A stretch of 64,000 nt of DNA from contig JBBPII010000008.1 in the NCBI GenBank assembly GCA_038040385.1, positions 124,001-188,000 on the forward strand. The letters run 5' to 3'. This stretch comes from Gilichinskyi gelida. GTDB taxonomy: Bacteria > Acidobacteriota > Thermoanaerobaculia > Gp7-AA8. The notes under the pieces are model-generated. The model saw only the letters and a program-made list of their open reading frames with translations. It did no database searches and was not told the origin of the DNA. Both the position numbers and the translations under genes were made by a program. This document shows positions 8,172-15,779 of the stretch, piece by piece. The stretch's first letter is position 1, and each line of letters starts with the position of its first letter.

Positions 8172-8587
8172 AGGTGTTGGTGGATACGCCGGTCTGGTCC
8201 CTTGCGTTACGCCGTAAAGTCCGCTCGGAGAATGCCTCGACGAGAGAGTTGGCGTCGCTCATCGAGGATGGTCGCGTCGCCATGATTGGTCCAGTTCGCC
8301 AGGAAGTCCTCTCGGGCATCAAGGAACAGTCGCAGCTCGAGCGGTTACGCGAACACCTGCGCTCGTTCTCGGATGTCCTGATCACGTCTGAAGACCATGA
8401 AGAAGCCGCGTCGTTCTACGACCGCTGTCGAGGGAAGGGTATCCAAGGCTCGAATACCGATTTCCTAATCTGCGCGATCGCGGCGCGTCTCGAATATCCG
8501 GTCTTCACGACCGACAAGGATTTCGCGCACTTCGCAAAAGTCCTTCCGATCGCCCTGCACGACGCGAACGGTAAACGAGTCCCCTAA
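8168..8587 (+). CDS. vapC: Type II toxin VapC, PIN-domain ribonuclease
   Basis: This 139-residue PIN domain protein carries the expected acidic active site: Asp in MKVLVDTPVWSLAL, Glu in MIGPVRQEVLSGI, and Asp residues in NTDFLICAIA and TTDKDFAHFA. VapC toxins are Mg-dependent RNases, typically cutting tRNA or rRNA. It follows vapB with a 4-base overlap. The pair lies between two pseudogenes, consistent with acquisition into a non-essential spot. Confidence 0.9.
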   Translation: MKVLVDTPVWSLALRRKVRSENASTRELASLIEDGRVAMIGPVRQEVLSGIKEQSQLERLREHLRSFSDVLITSEDHEEAASFYDRCRGKGIQGSNTDFLICAIAARLEYPVFTTDKDFAHFAKVLPIALHDANGKRVP

Positions 8588-8594
8588 AAGCACT

Positions 8595-8616
8595 AACGGA
8601 GCCTTTCGGCTCCGTT
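8595..8616. terminator. Hairpin downstream of vapC, possible terminator
   Basis: AACGGAGCC-TTTC-GGCTCCGTT is a perfect 9-bp stem starting 8 bases after the vapC stop. No T-run follows on the plus strand, so termination efficiency is doubtful; it may instead be a decay-protecting or insertion-boundary hairpin. Confidence 0.4.
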
Positions 8617-8998
8617 GGTGGTACAGGGGGCTGGACCGCTGCGGCCAGTTGGCAGGATTCAAGGAAGCTTTGTGAATAATCGTCCAAAATCGGTCCAATA
8701 GTGTAGGAGGGAGCCCGCAGCGGCCACTAGGCGCAGGCGATAGAGACGGGACCCGCGCGGCGGTTTCGGTTCTGTCGAAACCTGTTTCATCGTGACCCAG
8801 CCTTGTGCACGAGGTGCGCCAGGTCTAATAACTGTGAGCAAAAGAGCCGGAATCGGCTCGAGCGACCTCGTCGACGATGGCAGAAAACACTGAATTTAGG
8901 TGGTTTCCCCGCCATCGCCAGAATCGAAATGTCCCTACAGATCAGTCCGGCAAAAATTGCAGGTGCTGCCTCCCGCATTGCAATTCTGACCGACCGTG
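8617..8998. other. Gene-free stretch between vapBC and an outer-membrane pseudogene
   Basis: I find no supportable ORF, RNA gene or long repeat here. Base composition is lower in GC than in neighbouring genes. With the pseudogenes on either side it looks like decayed or inserted sequence. Confidence 0.5.
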
Positions 8999-9533
8999 AT
9001 GCGCAAAAATCCTACTCACGCTTTTTTTCGTCTCCATCTCATCCGTCCCCCACGCTCTCGCCGACGGCTGGAGTGTCGGCGCCGGCACCGGACCCTTCGT
9101 CTTCGGCTACGTCGCCGAGCGCAGCACGCGCATCGTCACCGACGGCGGCCAGAGCACCAGCCGCACCCGCCTCTCCGCGGCCACCCGTCCGGGTGGCGCC
9201 GCCGACGTGGAGCGCAGACTCAAGACTGGCTCGCCGTCCGCCTCGACGCCTCCTGGACCCGCGCGCCGATGAAGGTCAAGCGACGACGACAGCGGAATCA
9301 GCTTCGACGCCGGCCACGCCAACGTCACCACCTTCGCCCTGCCGTTGGTCGTGAGGCTGAACCGCCACGGCGCCTTCCGCTTCCACCTCGCTGCCGGCCC
9401 GGCGTACACCTTCTACACGATGAAGGGGCGGGCGGGTGGCGGTGCGACGCTGGCTCTCTTCGACGGCACGCGCGGGAGATGGGGCGGCGCGGCGCCACCA
9501 CTGATCCCGTCGCTTCGCGACGGGATAAACTGA
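8999..9533 (+). pseudogene. Broken gene for an exported, probably outer-membrane beta-barrel, protein
   Basis: After MRK the reading must shift by one base at a run of five A (about 9005-9009) to give the signal peptide KILLTLFFVSISSVPHALA and then DGWSVGAGTGPFVFGYVAER. A second shift near 9225 leads to DWLAVRLDASWTRAPMKV, and a third near 9270 to SFDAGHANVTTFALPLVVRL and FHLAAGPAYTFYTMKG. Alternating strands with aromatic residues suit a small outer-membrane barrel. Three frameshifts and a 3' end running into an inverted repeat make it a pseudogene. Confidence 0.75.
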
Positions 9534-9537
9534 AAAA

Positions 9538-10098
9538 GTGAAGACGCGCGACGACGCCCTCGCCATCCTCCGCCACTACACGAAGAGCGACTCGCTCCGA
9601 AAGCACGCCCTCGCCGTCGAGCATGCGATGAAAGCGTGCGCGCGGAAGTTCGCGCCCGACGAGGACCCCGTCCGCTGGGGCATGGCCGGGCTGCTGCACG
9701 ACTTCGACTACGAGCAGTTCCCGGCCGCCGATCAGCATCCCTACGTCGGCTCGAAGATCCTCGAGGAGGCCGGCTTCGACGAGGACCTGCGCACGGCGAT
9801 CATGGGTCACGCGCCGTACACCAACGTTCCGCGCACCACGCCGATGGCCAAGGCGCTCTTCGCCTGCGACGAGCTGTGCGGATTCCTCGTGGCCTGCGCC
9901 CTGGTGCAGCCGAGCAAGTCGATGGCGGACGTGAAGCCGGCGTCGGTGAAGAAGAAGCTGAAGGACAAGGCGTTCGCGCGCAGCGTCAGCCGCGACGATA
10001 TTTACAACGGCGCCGCGGAGCTGGGCGTCGACCTCGAGGAGCACATCGCCTTCGTGCGCGAAGCGCTGCTGGAGATCGCGGGGGAGATCGGGGTCTAG
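9538..10098 (+). CDS. HD domain protein
   Basis: The 186-residue protein has the HD phosphohydrolase core: SLRKHALAVEHAM, GMAGLLHDFDYEQFP (HD pair) and IMGHAPY, and so should be a metal-dependent phosphohydrolase on a nucleotide or related substrate. It is compact, like the HDIG proteins of about 180-190 aa found beside unrelated genes. The GTG start follows TAAACT (9526-9531) by 6 bases. That hexamer begins in the last base of a perfect 10-bp hairpin (9504-9526), so the promoter appears to be supplied by repeat-like sequence. Confidence 0.85.
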   Translation: MKTRDDALAILRHYTKSDSLRKHALAVEHAMKACARKFAPDEDPVRWGMAGLLHDFDYEQFPAADQHPYVGSKILEEAGFDEDLRTAIMGHAPYTNVPRTTPMAKALFACDELCGFLVACALVQPSKSMADVKPASVKKKLKDKAFARSVSRDDIYNGAAELGVDLEEHIAFVREALLEIAGEIGV

Positions 10099-10295
10099 TC
10101 CAGGAGGCCGTTCAAATCGGCCAGGAACCTCTCCAGCGGAAACCCATACCCCGCCGCCACCTCGGCCAACGTCTCGTCAACCGAGCTCGCGCAGTTCCAA
10201 CAGCCGCTGAGCCGGTACGAGGCGAAGACCCACTGCGTGGCCGCGTGCAGCTCCAGCGCCCGTCCGACCGTGGTCTCCGCTTCGAATCGCGTCAT
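10095..10295 (-). CDS. DUF1858-like small redox disulfide protein
   Basis: The product is about 66 residues. It resembles the DUF1858 / hybrid-cluster-protein-associated domain: a short strand, an amphipathic helix, a CWNC motif (SGCWNCASSVDETL) and the end GFPLERFLADLNGLL. The domain is inferred to act in thiol redox chemistry, but no partner is known. The ATG at 10295 is preferred; another ATG at 10313 overlaps the moaD start codon on the other strand. Its 3' end overlaps the HD gene by 4 bases. Confidence 0.65.
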   Translation of the reverse strand: MTRFEAETTVGRALELHAATQWVFASYRLSGCWNCASSVDETLAEVAAGYGFPLERFLADLNGLLD

Positions 10296-10311
10296 GTCAG
10301 AATGCGGCGCC

Positions 10312-10557
10312 ATGAAGGTGCGGCTCCTCTATTTCGCCGTGCTGCGCGATGTTACCGGGAAACGCGACGACGTTCTGGAGCTGCCCGAGGGAACCCGCGC
10401 CGCGGATGTGTGGCTCCGGATGCGCGACGAGCACCGCGCGCTTCGCGAGTACGTCCGGCCGCCGATGACCGCCATCAACGAGAGCTACGCCGACGCCGAG
10501 CAGGTGCTGCGCGACGGCGACGAGCTGGCCTTCATTCCTCCGGTGGCGGGCGGGTAG
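10312..10557 (+). CDS. moaD: MoaD, small subunit of molybdopterin synthase
   Basis: This 81-residue ubiquitin-fold sulfur carrier donates sulfur to precursor Z in molybdopterin synthesis. It begins MKVRLLYFAVLRDVTG and ends PPVAGG; the terminal Gly-Gly is the thiocarboxylation site. The start at 10312 is chosen because the family begins here, and CAGAAT lies 8 bases upstream without a Shine-Dalgarno sequence. moaE follows 4 bases after the stop, so the two synthase subunits are cotranscribed. Other Moa genes are not in the window. Confidence 0.92.
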   Translation: MKVRLLYFAVLRDVTGKRDDVLELPEGTRAADVWLRMRDEHRALREYVRPPMTAINESYADAEQVLRDGDELAFIPPVAGG

Positions 10558-10561
10558 TACG

Positions 10562-10981
10562 TTGACCTTCTTCACCAATGACCCCATCGACTCCGCCGCG
10601 CTCGTGCGCAGCGTGGTCCGACCCGGCGACGGCGCGTACGTGCTCTTCGAGGGAGTGGTGCGCAACCACAACGAAGGCAAGCAGGTGGAGTCCATCGACT
10701 ACGAGGCCTACCTGCCGATGGCGGAGAAGGAGATGGCGCGCGTGGTCGACGAGGTGCGCGGCGCGTTCCCCGACGTCGCCGTCGCCGTGGTCCATCGCCT
10801 CGGACACCTCGTCGTCGGCGACGCCTCGATCGCCATCGTCTGCGCCTCGCCGCACCGCGCGGAGGCGTTCGACGCCTGCCGCACCGTGATCGACCGCATC
10901 AAGCAGACGGTGCCCATCTGGAAGAAGGAGCGCGGTCCCGGCGGCGAGGAATGGGTCGGCTGGCAGTGCAAGCATGAGTGA
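10562..10981 (+). CDS. moaE: MoaE, catalytic subunit of molybdopterin synthase
   Basis: The 139-residue protein is the large subunit that inserts two sulfurs into precursor Z. It shows GAYVLFEGVVRNHNEGK, DYEAYLPMAEKEM, HRLGHLVVGD and the catalytic-loop end VPIWKKERGPGGEEWV with the conserved lysines. Translation probably starts at the TTG at 10562. It follows moaD directly and overlaps the next ORF (Nudix) by 8 bases. Confidence 0.93.
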   Translation: MTFFTNDPIDSAALVRSVVRPGDGAYVLFEGVVRNHNEGKQVESIDYEAYLPMAEKEMARVVDEVRGAFPDVAVAVVHRLGHLVVGDASIAIVCASPHRAEAFDACRTVIDRIKQTVPIWKKERGPGGEEWVGWQCKHE

Positions 10982-11612
10982 CGTCACGCCGGTCCCCGCC
11001 GCCAGCGTCATCCTCCTTCGCGGCGATCCGTTCGAAGTGCTGATGATCCATCGCCACGCGAAGTCGAGCTTCGCGGCGAACGCGTGGGTGTTCCCGGGCG
11101 GCGCGGTGGACCCGAGCGACGAGCGCGGATCGACGCTGGACACCATGCGCGTCGCCGCGGCGCGCGAGTTGTTCGAGGAGAGCGGGATCTGGATGGGAGC
11201 GCCGCTACCGGATTTGGAAGCGAAGCGCCGCGCGCTGCTCGCCGGCGAGACGACGTTTGAGGCGCTGGCGGCGGAGTCACCCGTCGACTTCGAGCGCCTG
11301 GTGTGGACCTCGCGCTGGATCACGCCGGAGGGCATTCACAAGCGGTTCGACACGTACTTCTTTCTCGCGCGCGCGAACGACGGCGCCACCGCCACCGTCG
11401 ACGACAACGAGGCCGTCGACGTCGTCTGGATCACGCCCACGGACGCCATCGACAACCTGGAGATCGTGTTCCCCACGCAGAAGAATCTCGAGGCCATCGC
11501 CGGCTTCACATCGATCGACGCGCTGCTCGAATCGCGCCGCGGCGCGACGATCAACCCGACGCAGCCCCGCCTACTGATGGTGAGCGGGAAGAAAACGATC
11601 GTGCTGCCGTGA
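10974..11612 (+). CDS. Nudix hydrolase
   Basis: This 212-residue Nudix protein resembles the NUDT7/NUDT19 group that cleaves CoA-type or other nucleoside diphosphate derivatives. The Nudix box runs from GGAVDPSDERG through AAARELFEESGIWM with the RELFEE core intact; upstream is WVFPGG. The substrate cannot be told from sequence. It overlaps moaE by 8 bases and the following metallo-hydrolase by 4, forming a tight four-gene run. Confidence 0.9.
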   Translation: MSDVTPVPAASVILLRGDPFEVLMIHRHAKSSFAANAWVFPGGAVDPSDERGSTLDTMRVAAARELFEESGIWMGAPLPDLEAKRRALLAGETTFEALAAESPVDFERLVWTSRWITPEGIHKRFDTYFFLARANDGATATVDDNEAVDVVWITPTDAIDNLEIVFPTQKNLEAIAGFTSIDALLESRRGATINPTQPRLLMVSGKKTIVLP

Positions 11613-12331
11613 ACATCCGCTCCATCACCGCGCCGAATCCCGGACCGTTCACGCTCGACGGCACCCGCACCTACCTCATCGACGACACGGCGGTGCTCGA
11701 TCCGGGGCCGGCGATCGGCGCGCACATCGACGCCATCGCCGCGGCGATGCCCAACCTGCGCACCATCTTCATCACCCACCGCCACGGCGACCACGCCCCG
11801 GCCGCCGTCCCGCTGAAGCAGCGGACCGGCGCGCGAATCGTCGCCCCGCGCGGCGTGCTCGATGAGACCGACCGAGTCGTCGAAGACGGCGAGGTCGTCG
11901 ACGGGCTGGAAGTGATCGCCACGCCCGGCCACACCAACGAGCACGTCTGCTACCTCACCGCGGACGGCGATCTCTTCACCGGCGACACCATCCTCGGCAG
12001 CGGCACGACCACCATCTTCCCGCCCGACGGCCACATGGGCGATTACATCCGCTCGCTGCGGCGCCTGCACGAACGCCGGCCGCGCCGCATCTATCCCGCG
12101 CACGGCCCCACGCGCGACGACGCCGTGGCGCTGATCGACGAGTACATCGCCCACCGCCTTCAGCGCGAGCAGCAGGTCCTCGACGCCATCGCCGCCGGCG
12201 CGCGCAGCGTCGAAGAGATGCGCCGCCGCATCTATCCCGATCTCGACCCGCGCCTGCACGGCGCGGCGGAGATCCAGATACGCGCGCACCTCATCAAATT
12301 GGAAGAGGAGGGCCGGCTCCCGTCATCCTGA
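11609..12331 (+). CDS. Metallo-beta-lactamase fold hydrolase (LACTB2-like)
   Basis: The 240-residue protein has the MBL zinc motif ITHRHGDHAPAA, then TPGHTNEHVCYL, FTGDTILG and YPAHGPT, and a C-terminal winged-helix-like tail as in LACTB2 and related RNases or thioesterases. The GTG start overlaps the Nudix stop (GTGA). The last residues Ser-Ser and the TGA stop come from the first bases of an inverted repeat (12321), so the native C-terminus has been written by the repeat. Confidence 0.9.
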   Translation: MNIRSITAPNPGPFTLDGTRTYLIDDTAVLDPGPAIGAHIDAIAAAMPNLRTIFITHRHGDHAPAAVPLKQRTGARIVAPRGVLDETDRVVEDGEVVDGLEVIATPGHTNEHVCYLTADGDLFTGDTILGSGTTTIFPPDGHMGDYIRSLRRLHERRPRRIYPAHGPTRDDAVALIDEYIAHRLQREQQVLDAIAAGARSVEEMRRRIYPDLDPRLHGAAEIQIRAHLIKLEEEGRLPSS

Positions 12332-12401
12332 GCCGCGCAGACGGCGAAGGATCTCAAGATGCGGCATCCGGAGATCCTTCGCTACGCTCAGGATGACGGA
12401 A
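12321..12401. repeat. Inverted repeat, 35-mer family copy 1 (ends the MBL gene)
   Basis: The left arm begins CGTCATCCTGAGCCGCGCAG and is identical over 35 bases to copies at 23593, 29964 and 42382. The right arm contains GAGATCCTTCGC and CTCAGGATGACG. The copy lies between convergent genes, gives the upstream gene its stop codon and could act as a bidirectional terminator. Confidence 0.9.
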
Positions 12402-12402
12402 G

Positions 12403-12855
12403 TCACCTCGGTATCACCATCCGAATGAACGCCTTGTTCACGTAGTACGTGTACTCCTCGTCGTCGATGCGCAGGAACGCTTCGGTCGTATCGTTCAGGA
12501 CGTCGGAGATGCGCGACTGCTCGCGCGGGCGGTCGATCGGCACGGTGCCTTCGATGCGGGAGCCGTCGGCGAGCTCCAGGATGGTGAGCTTCTCGATCAG
12601 CGTGACCTCCAGCTCCACCACTTCGGGAAGTTTCTCGAACTTCACCCAGAGGATCTGATCGCGGTTGACCATCTTCGGCACGCCGCCGGCGAGCATGGGG
12701 AAGAACTTCCGCGTGCCGTTGAGGTAGTCGGCGAGCGTTTCCGGCCCCTCGCGGTGCTCGGAGAACGGGTAGAGGTAGACGAAGTACTCGTCGGGATCGA
12801 TGCCGACGAGGGCCACGGTCACAGCGACCTCGTTCATCGGCACCTGGAAGGTCAT
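12403..12855 (-). CDS. Conserved hypothetical protein, 150 aa
   Basis: I do not recognise a family. The protein is acidic and soluble, with no signal peptide. It opens MTFQVPMNEVAVTVALVGID, has a middle segment with DQILWVKFEKLPEV, and ends with alternating strands (DEEYTYYVNKAFIRMVIPR). ATG 12855 is preferred because TATCAT ends 7 bases upstream, consistent with a leaderless start; a second in-frame ATG lies six codons in. It is divergent from argF with only 35 bases between, so the two genes share a control region. Confidence 0.7.
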   Translation of the reverse strand: MTFQVPMNEVAVTVALVGIDPDEYFVYLYPFSEHREGPETLADYLNGTRKFFPMLAGGVPKMVNRDQILWVKFEKLPEVVELEVTLIEKLTILELADGSRIEGTVPIDRPREQSRISDVLNDTTEAFLRIDDEEYTYYVNKAFIRMVIPR

Positions 12856-12890
12856 CGTGCGAATGATACGGCGGCTACAATACGCCCGCC
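12856..12890. promoter_or_regulatory. Back-to-back leaderless promoters for the 150-aa protein and argF
   Basis: Within 35 bases there are two outward-facing -10 hexamers. TATCAT on the minus strand (12868-12863) sits 7 bases before the ATG at 12855, and TACAAT on the plus strand (12876-12881) sits 9 bases before argF. There is no room for a leader on either side, and each -35 region would lie over the other gene's 5' end. Confidence 0.6.
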
Positions 12891-13811
12891 ATGCGGCACA
12901 AGGACTTCATCGAGATTCACGACTACAGCGCCGACGAAGTGCGCGAGATCTTCGAGATCGCGCGCGACATGAAGAGCGACCCGAAAAAGTATCGCGGCGC
13001 CCTCGAAGGGCAGACCCTGGCGATGATCTTCGAGAAATCGTCGACTCGCACGCGCGTCTCGTTCGAGGTGGGGATGTACCAACTCGGCGGCCACGCGCTC
13101 TTCCTCTCCGCGCGCGACATGCAGCTCGGCCGCGGCGAGCCGATCGTCGACACCGCCCGCGTCCTGTCGCGCTACGTCGACGGCATCATGGCCCGCACCT
13201 TCGCCCACAAGACGGTTACCGATCTCGCCGAGTACGCCACCGTGCCGGTGATCAACGGCCTCACCGACCTCTCCCACCCCTGCCAGGTGATGGCCGACTA
13301 CTTCACGGCGTGGGAGAAATTCGGCGATCTCAAAGGCCGCAAGCTCGCCTACGTCGGCGACGGCAACAACATGGCCCACTCGCTGCTCTTCGGCGCGCCG
13401 AAGGTGGGGATGAACGTCGCCGTGGCCACGCCCGCCGGCTACCCGCCCGATCCCACCATCGTCGGCCAGGCGCTCGCCGACGCCGACGCCGCCGGGACCA
13501 AGATCGTCGTCACCACCTCGATCGAAGAGGCGGTGCGCGACGCTGACGTCGTGGAGACCGACGTCTGGGCCTCGATGGGAGCGGAAGAAGAAGCGGAGAA
13601 GCGCCGCCGCGACTTCGACGGGTGGCAGGTCGACAGGCGGGTGATGTCGCTGGCCAGGACGGACGCCATCTTCATGCACTGCCTGCCGGCGCATCGCGGC
13701 GAAGAGGTGGCGGCCGAGGTCATCGACTCGCCGCAATCGGTCATCTACGACGAGGCGGAGAACCGCCTCCACGTGCAGAAAGCGATTCTCTACTCCCTGA
13801 TGAAGAAGTAG
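12891..13811 (+). CDS. argF: Ornithine carbamoyltransferase
   Basis: The 306-residue enzyme joins carbamoyl phosphate to ornithine in arginine synthesis. It shows the carbamoyl-phosphate loop SSTRTRVSFEVG, HPCQVMADYFT, and the ornithine-site loop MHCLPAHRGEEV. Length is typical. The start lacks a Shine-Dalgarno sequence and lies 9 bases after TACAAT. No other arginine gene is nearby. The next gene begins immediately after the stop codon, so they are probably cotranscribed. Confidence 0.96.
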   Translation: MRHKDFIEIHDYSADEVREIFEIARDMKSDPKKYRGALEGQTLAMIFEKSSTRTRVSFEVGMYQLGGHALFLSARDMQLGRGEPIVDTARVLSRYVDGIMARTFAHKTVTDLAEYATVPVINGLTDLSHPCQVMADYFTAWEKFGDLKGRKLAYVGDGNNMAHSLLFGAPKVGMNVAVATPAGYPPDPTIVGQALADADAAGTKIVVTTSIEEAVRDADVVETDVWASMGAEEEAEKRRRDFDGWQVDRRVMSLARTDAIFMHCLPAHRGEEVAAEVIDSPQSVIYDEAENRLHVQKAILYSLMKK

Positions 13812-14840
13812 ATGACCGATCCCCATACCCGCCACACCCGTGGTCTTCTGGTGGTCATCCTCCTCGGCGTGATCTTCCTCGCCCTCCTCGGGCTGATCAT
13901 CGTCAACAGCGGCCGGCGCCCCGGCAAGCCGCCCGGCCAGTCGGAGACGCTCTCGGTGCTTCCGCTGCGGCTGCGCCTCCGCACGCAGCCCGCGGCGACC
14001 GCGCCGGTGGTGGCCACGGCAACGAGCGGCGAGAAGCTGATCGTGCTCGAGGATCGCGGCGCATGGGTGCGCGTACAGGACGAGGAAGGACTCGCCGGCT
14101 GGGCGGAGCGGAACGCGCTGGAGCGGACCTCCGAGCGCGACCGGCGCCTGGGGCGCTACGAGGCGATCAAGAAGATGCCGGCGCTGAGCGCGATCGCCAC
14201 CGCGCGCACGCCGCTCTACGCCGGGCCGGGGATCTTCTACCCCATCATCGGCGAGCTGCCGTCCGACACGCAGGTGCGCGTCTACACCCGCGACCACGAC
14301 TTCTACGCCATCGATCACAACGGCCAGATCGCATACGCGGACGTCGACGCCATCGACGTCAGCGCCGCCGGCACGCGGCAGCTCGAAGTGCACACCGAGG
14401 GACCGGCGCCGACGGAGACCACGGCGTCGTCGGAGCCGCCCGCACTTGGCCTGAGCGGAGTGGAAGGCACCCCGGCCATGCCGGAGCCGCAGACCGCCAC
14501 CGAGGCGCCGGCGCCGCAGCCGGAGCCGGCGCAGGTGGACCGCAGCGCCGTCTACGCCGCCGTGCCGGCGGGGGGAACGCAGCCGGAGGAGGTCGACCGC
14601 GTGATGCCGCGCTATCCCGCGATGGCGCGGCGGGCGGGGGTGGAGGGGTCGGTGGTGGTGCGCGGCATCGTCCGCCGCGACGGCACCATCGACGACGTGG
14701 AGATCATCAAGGACCTCCCCTTCGGCCTCGGCCAGTCCGCGCGCGACGCGGTGTCGCAGTGGAGGTTTCGACCGGCGACTGTTCGAGGAGAGCCCATCGA
14801 CGTTTATTACACGGTGACGGTGAATTTCCGCCTGCAGTGA
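13812..14840 (+). CDS. Membrane-anchored protein with two SH3-like domains and a TonB C-terminal domain
   Basis: This 342-residue protein has an N-terminal transmembrane anchor (LLVVILLGVIFLALLGLIIV), a first SH3-type segment (LRLRTQPAATAPVVATATSG, WVRVQDEEGLAGW), a second one (TPLYAGPGIFYPIIGELPSD), a Pro/Ala/Glu-rich spacer and a TonB C-terminal domain (YPAMARRAGVEGSVVV, DAVSQWRFRPA). It resembles energy-transducing TonB-like periplasmic proteins, with the SH3 parts probably binding cell wall. ExbB/ExbD partners are not in the window. It starts at the base after the argF stop. Confidence 0.85.
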   Translation: MTDPHTRHTRGLLVVILLGVIFLALLGLIIVNSGRRPGKPPGQSETLSVLPLRLRLRTQPAATAPVVATATSGEKLIVLEDRGAWVRVQDEEGLAGWAERNALERTSERDRRLGRYEAIKKMPALSAIATARTPLYAGPGIFYPIIGELPSDTQVRVYTRDHDFYAIDHNGQIAYADVDAIDVSAAGTRQLEVHTEGPAPTETTASSEPPALGLSGVEGTPAMPEPQTATEAPAPQPEPAQVDRSAVYAAVPAGGTQPEEVDRVMPRYPAMARRAGVEGSVVVRGIVRRDGTIDDVEIIKDLPFGLGQSARDAVSQWRFRPATVRGEPIDVYYTVTVNFRLQ

Positions 14841-14842
14841 GG

Positions 14843-14909
14843 GGTTGCGGGGTCTCGCAGCCACACCCACCGCGAGACCGCGCGACCCCGAGACCGCGCA
14901 ACCGCAACC
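14843..14909. repeat. Inverted repeat, GGTTGCGGGGTCTCGC word family
   Basis: The left arm GGTTGCGGGGTCTCGC pairs with a right arm built from GCGAGACC, GCGCGACC and GCGCAACC words. It fills the gap between the TonB-like gene and nfo exactly and ends at the base before the nfo ATG, leaving no separate ribosome-binding site. Confidence 0.8.
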
Positions 14910-15779
14910 ATGTCCCGCTTCGCTTTCGAAACCGCTCCCGGCGACCTCCTCGGCGCGCACACATCCACCAGAGGCGGCCTTCCCACCGCGTTCGAGCGCG
15001 CCTCGGCCATCGACGCCACGGCCATCGCCATCTTCGCCAAGAACTCGAACCAGTGGGTCGGCAAGCCGCTGACGGACGAATTGCGCGCGGAGTTCGCGGC
15101 GAAACGCACCGTCGCGCCGGTGATGACGCACGCGTCGTATCTGATCAACCTGGCCGCGACGAACGATCTCTTTCACCGCAAGGCCGTCGCGGCGATGATC
15201 GACGAGCTCGATCGCGCCGAGCGCCTGGGCATCCACGCCGTGGTGCTCCATCCCGGCGCGCACATGGGGGCGGGCGCGGGGGCGGGGCTCGACCAGATCG
15301 CCCGCTCTCTCGACGCCATCCACGCCGCGACGCCCTTCCGCGCGGTCACCCTGCTGGAGACCGCGGCAGGACAGGGCTCTTGCCTCGGCTGCTCGTTCGA
15401 AGAACTGGGGCGGATCATCGCCGCGGTCGACGACAAGTCGCGCGTCGGCATCTGCATCGACACCTGCCACGTCTTCGCCGCCGGCTACGACATCCGCACA
15501 CGCGACGGGTGGGAACGGATGATCGACGAGGTGGAGCGCTTCGTCGGCGTCGACAACGTCGGCGCCTTTCACCTCAACGATTCGAAGAAACCGCTCGGCT
15601 CGCGCGTCGACCGCCACCAGCACATCGGCGAGGGGCAGATCGGCGTGGAGGCCTTCGCCTTCGTTCTGAACGACCCGCGCTTCCGCCGCATCCCGAAGGT
15701 GATCGAGACGCCGAAGGACGTCGAGCACGAGTCGGATCGGAAGAATCTCGCTACACTTCGCGCGCTCCTGTGCGCGTAG
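14910..15779 (+). CDS. nfo: Endonuclease IV
   Basis: This 289-residue apurinic/apyrimidinic endonuclease acts in base excision repair. The trinuclear zinc-binding TIM barrel motifs are present: LGAHTSTRGG, MTHASYLINLA, VVLHPGAHMGAG, LLETAAGQGSCLG, ICIDTCHVFAAGYDI, AFHLNDSKKPLGSRVDRHQH, and VIETPKDVEHES. The ATG directly follows an inverted repeat. The 3' end overlaps the GTG start of the next gene by 10 bases. Confidence 0.96.
   Translation: MSRFAFETAPGDLLGAHTSTRGGLPTAFERASAIDATAIAIFAKNSNQWVGKPLTDELRAEFAAKRTVAPVMTHASYLINLAATNDLFHRKAVAAMIDELDRAERLGIHAVVLHPGAHMGAGAGAGLDQIARSLDAIHAATPFRAVTLLETAAGQGSCLGCSFEELGRIIAAVDDKSRVGICIDTCHVFAAGYDIRTRDGWERMIDEVERFVGVDNVGAFHLNDSKKPLGSRVDRHQHIGEGQIGVEAFAFVLNDPRFRRIPKVIETPKDVEHESDRKNLATLRALLCA

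Noticed and set aside
7639..8217. A 192-codon frame starting as a response regulator and running through vapB
   Set aside because: After the first 40 residues the sequence becomes arginine/serine-rich out-of-frame translation; the true 3' part of the receiver is in another frame and vapB has its own start.
8595..8640. Possible tRNA or attachment site after vapC
   Set aside because: A GC-rich hairpin is present but no cloverleaf and no direct repeat of a tRNA end could be found.
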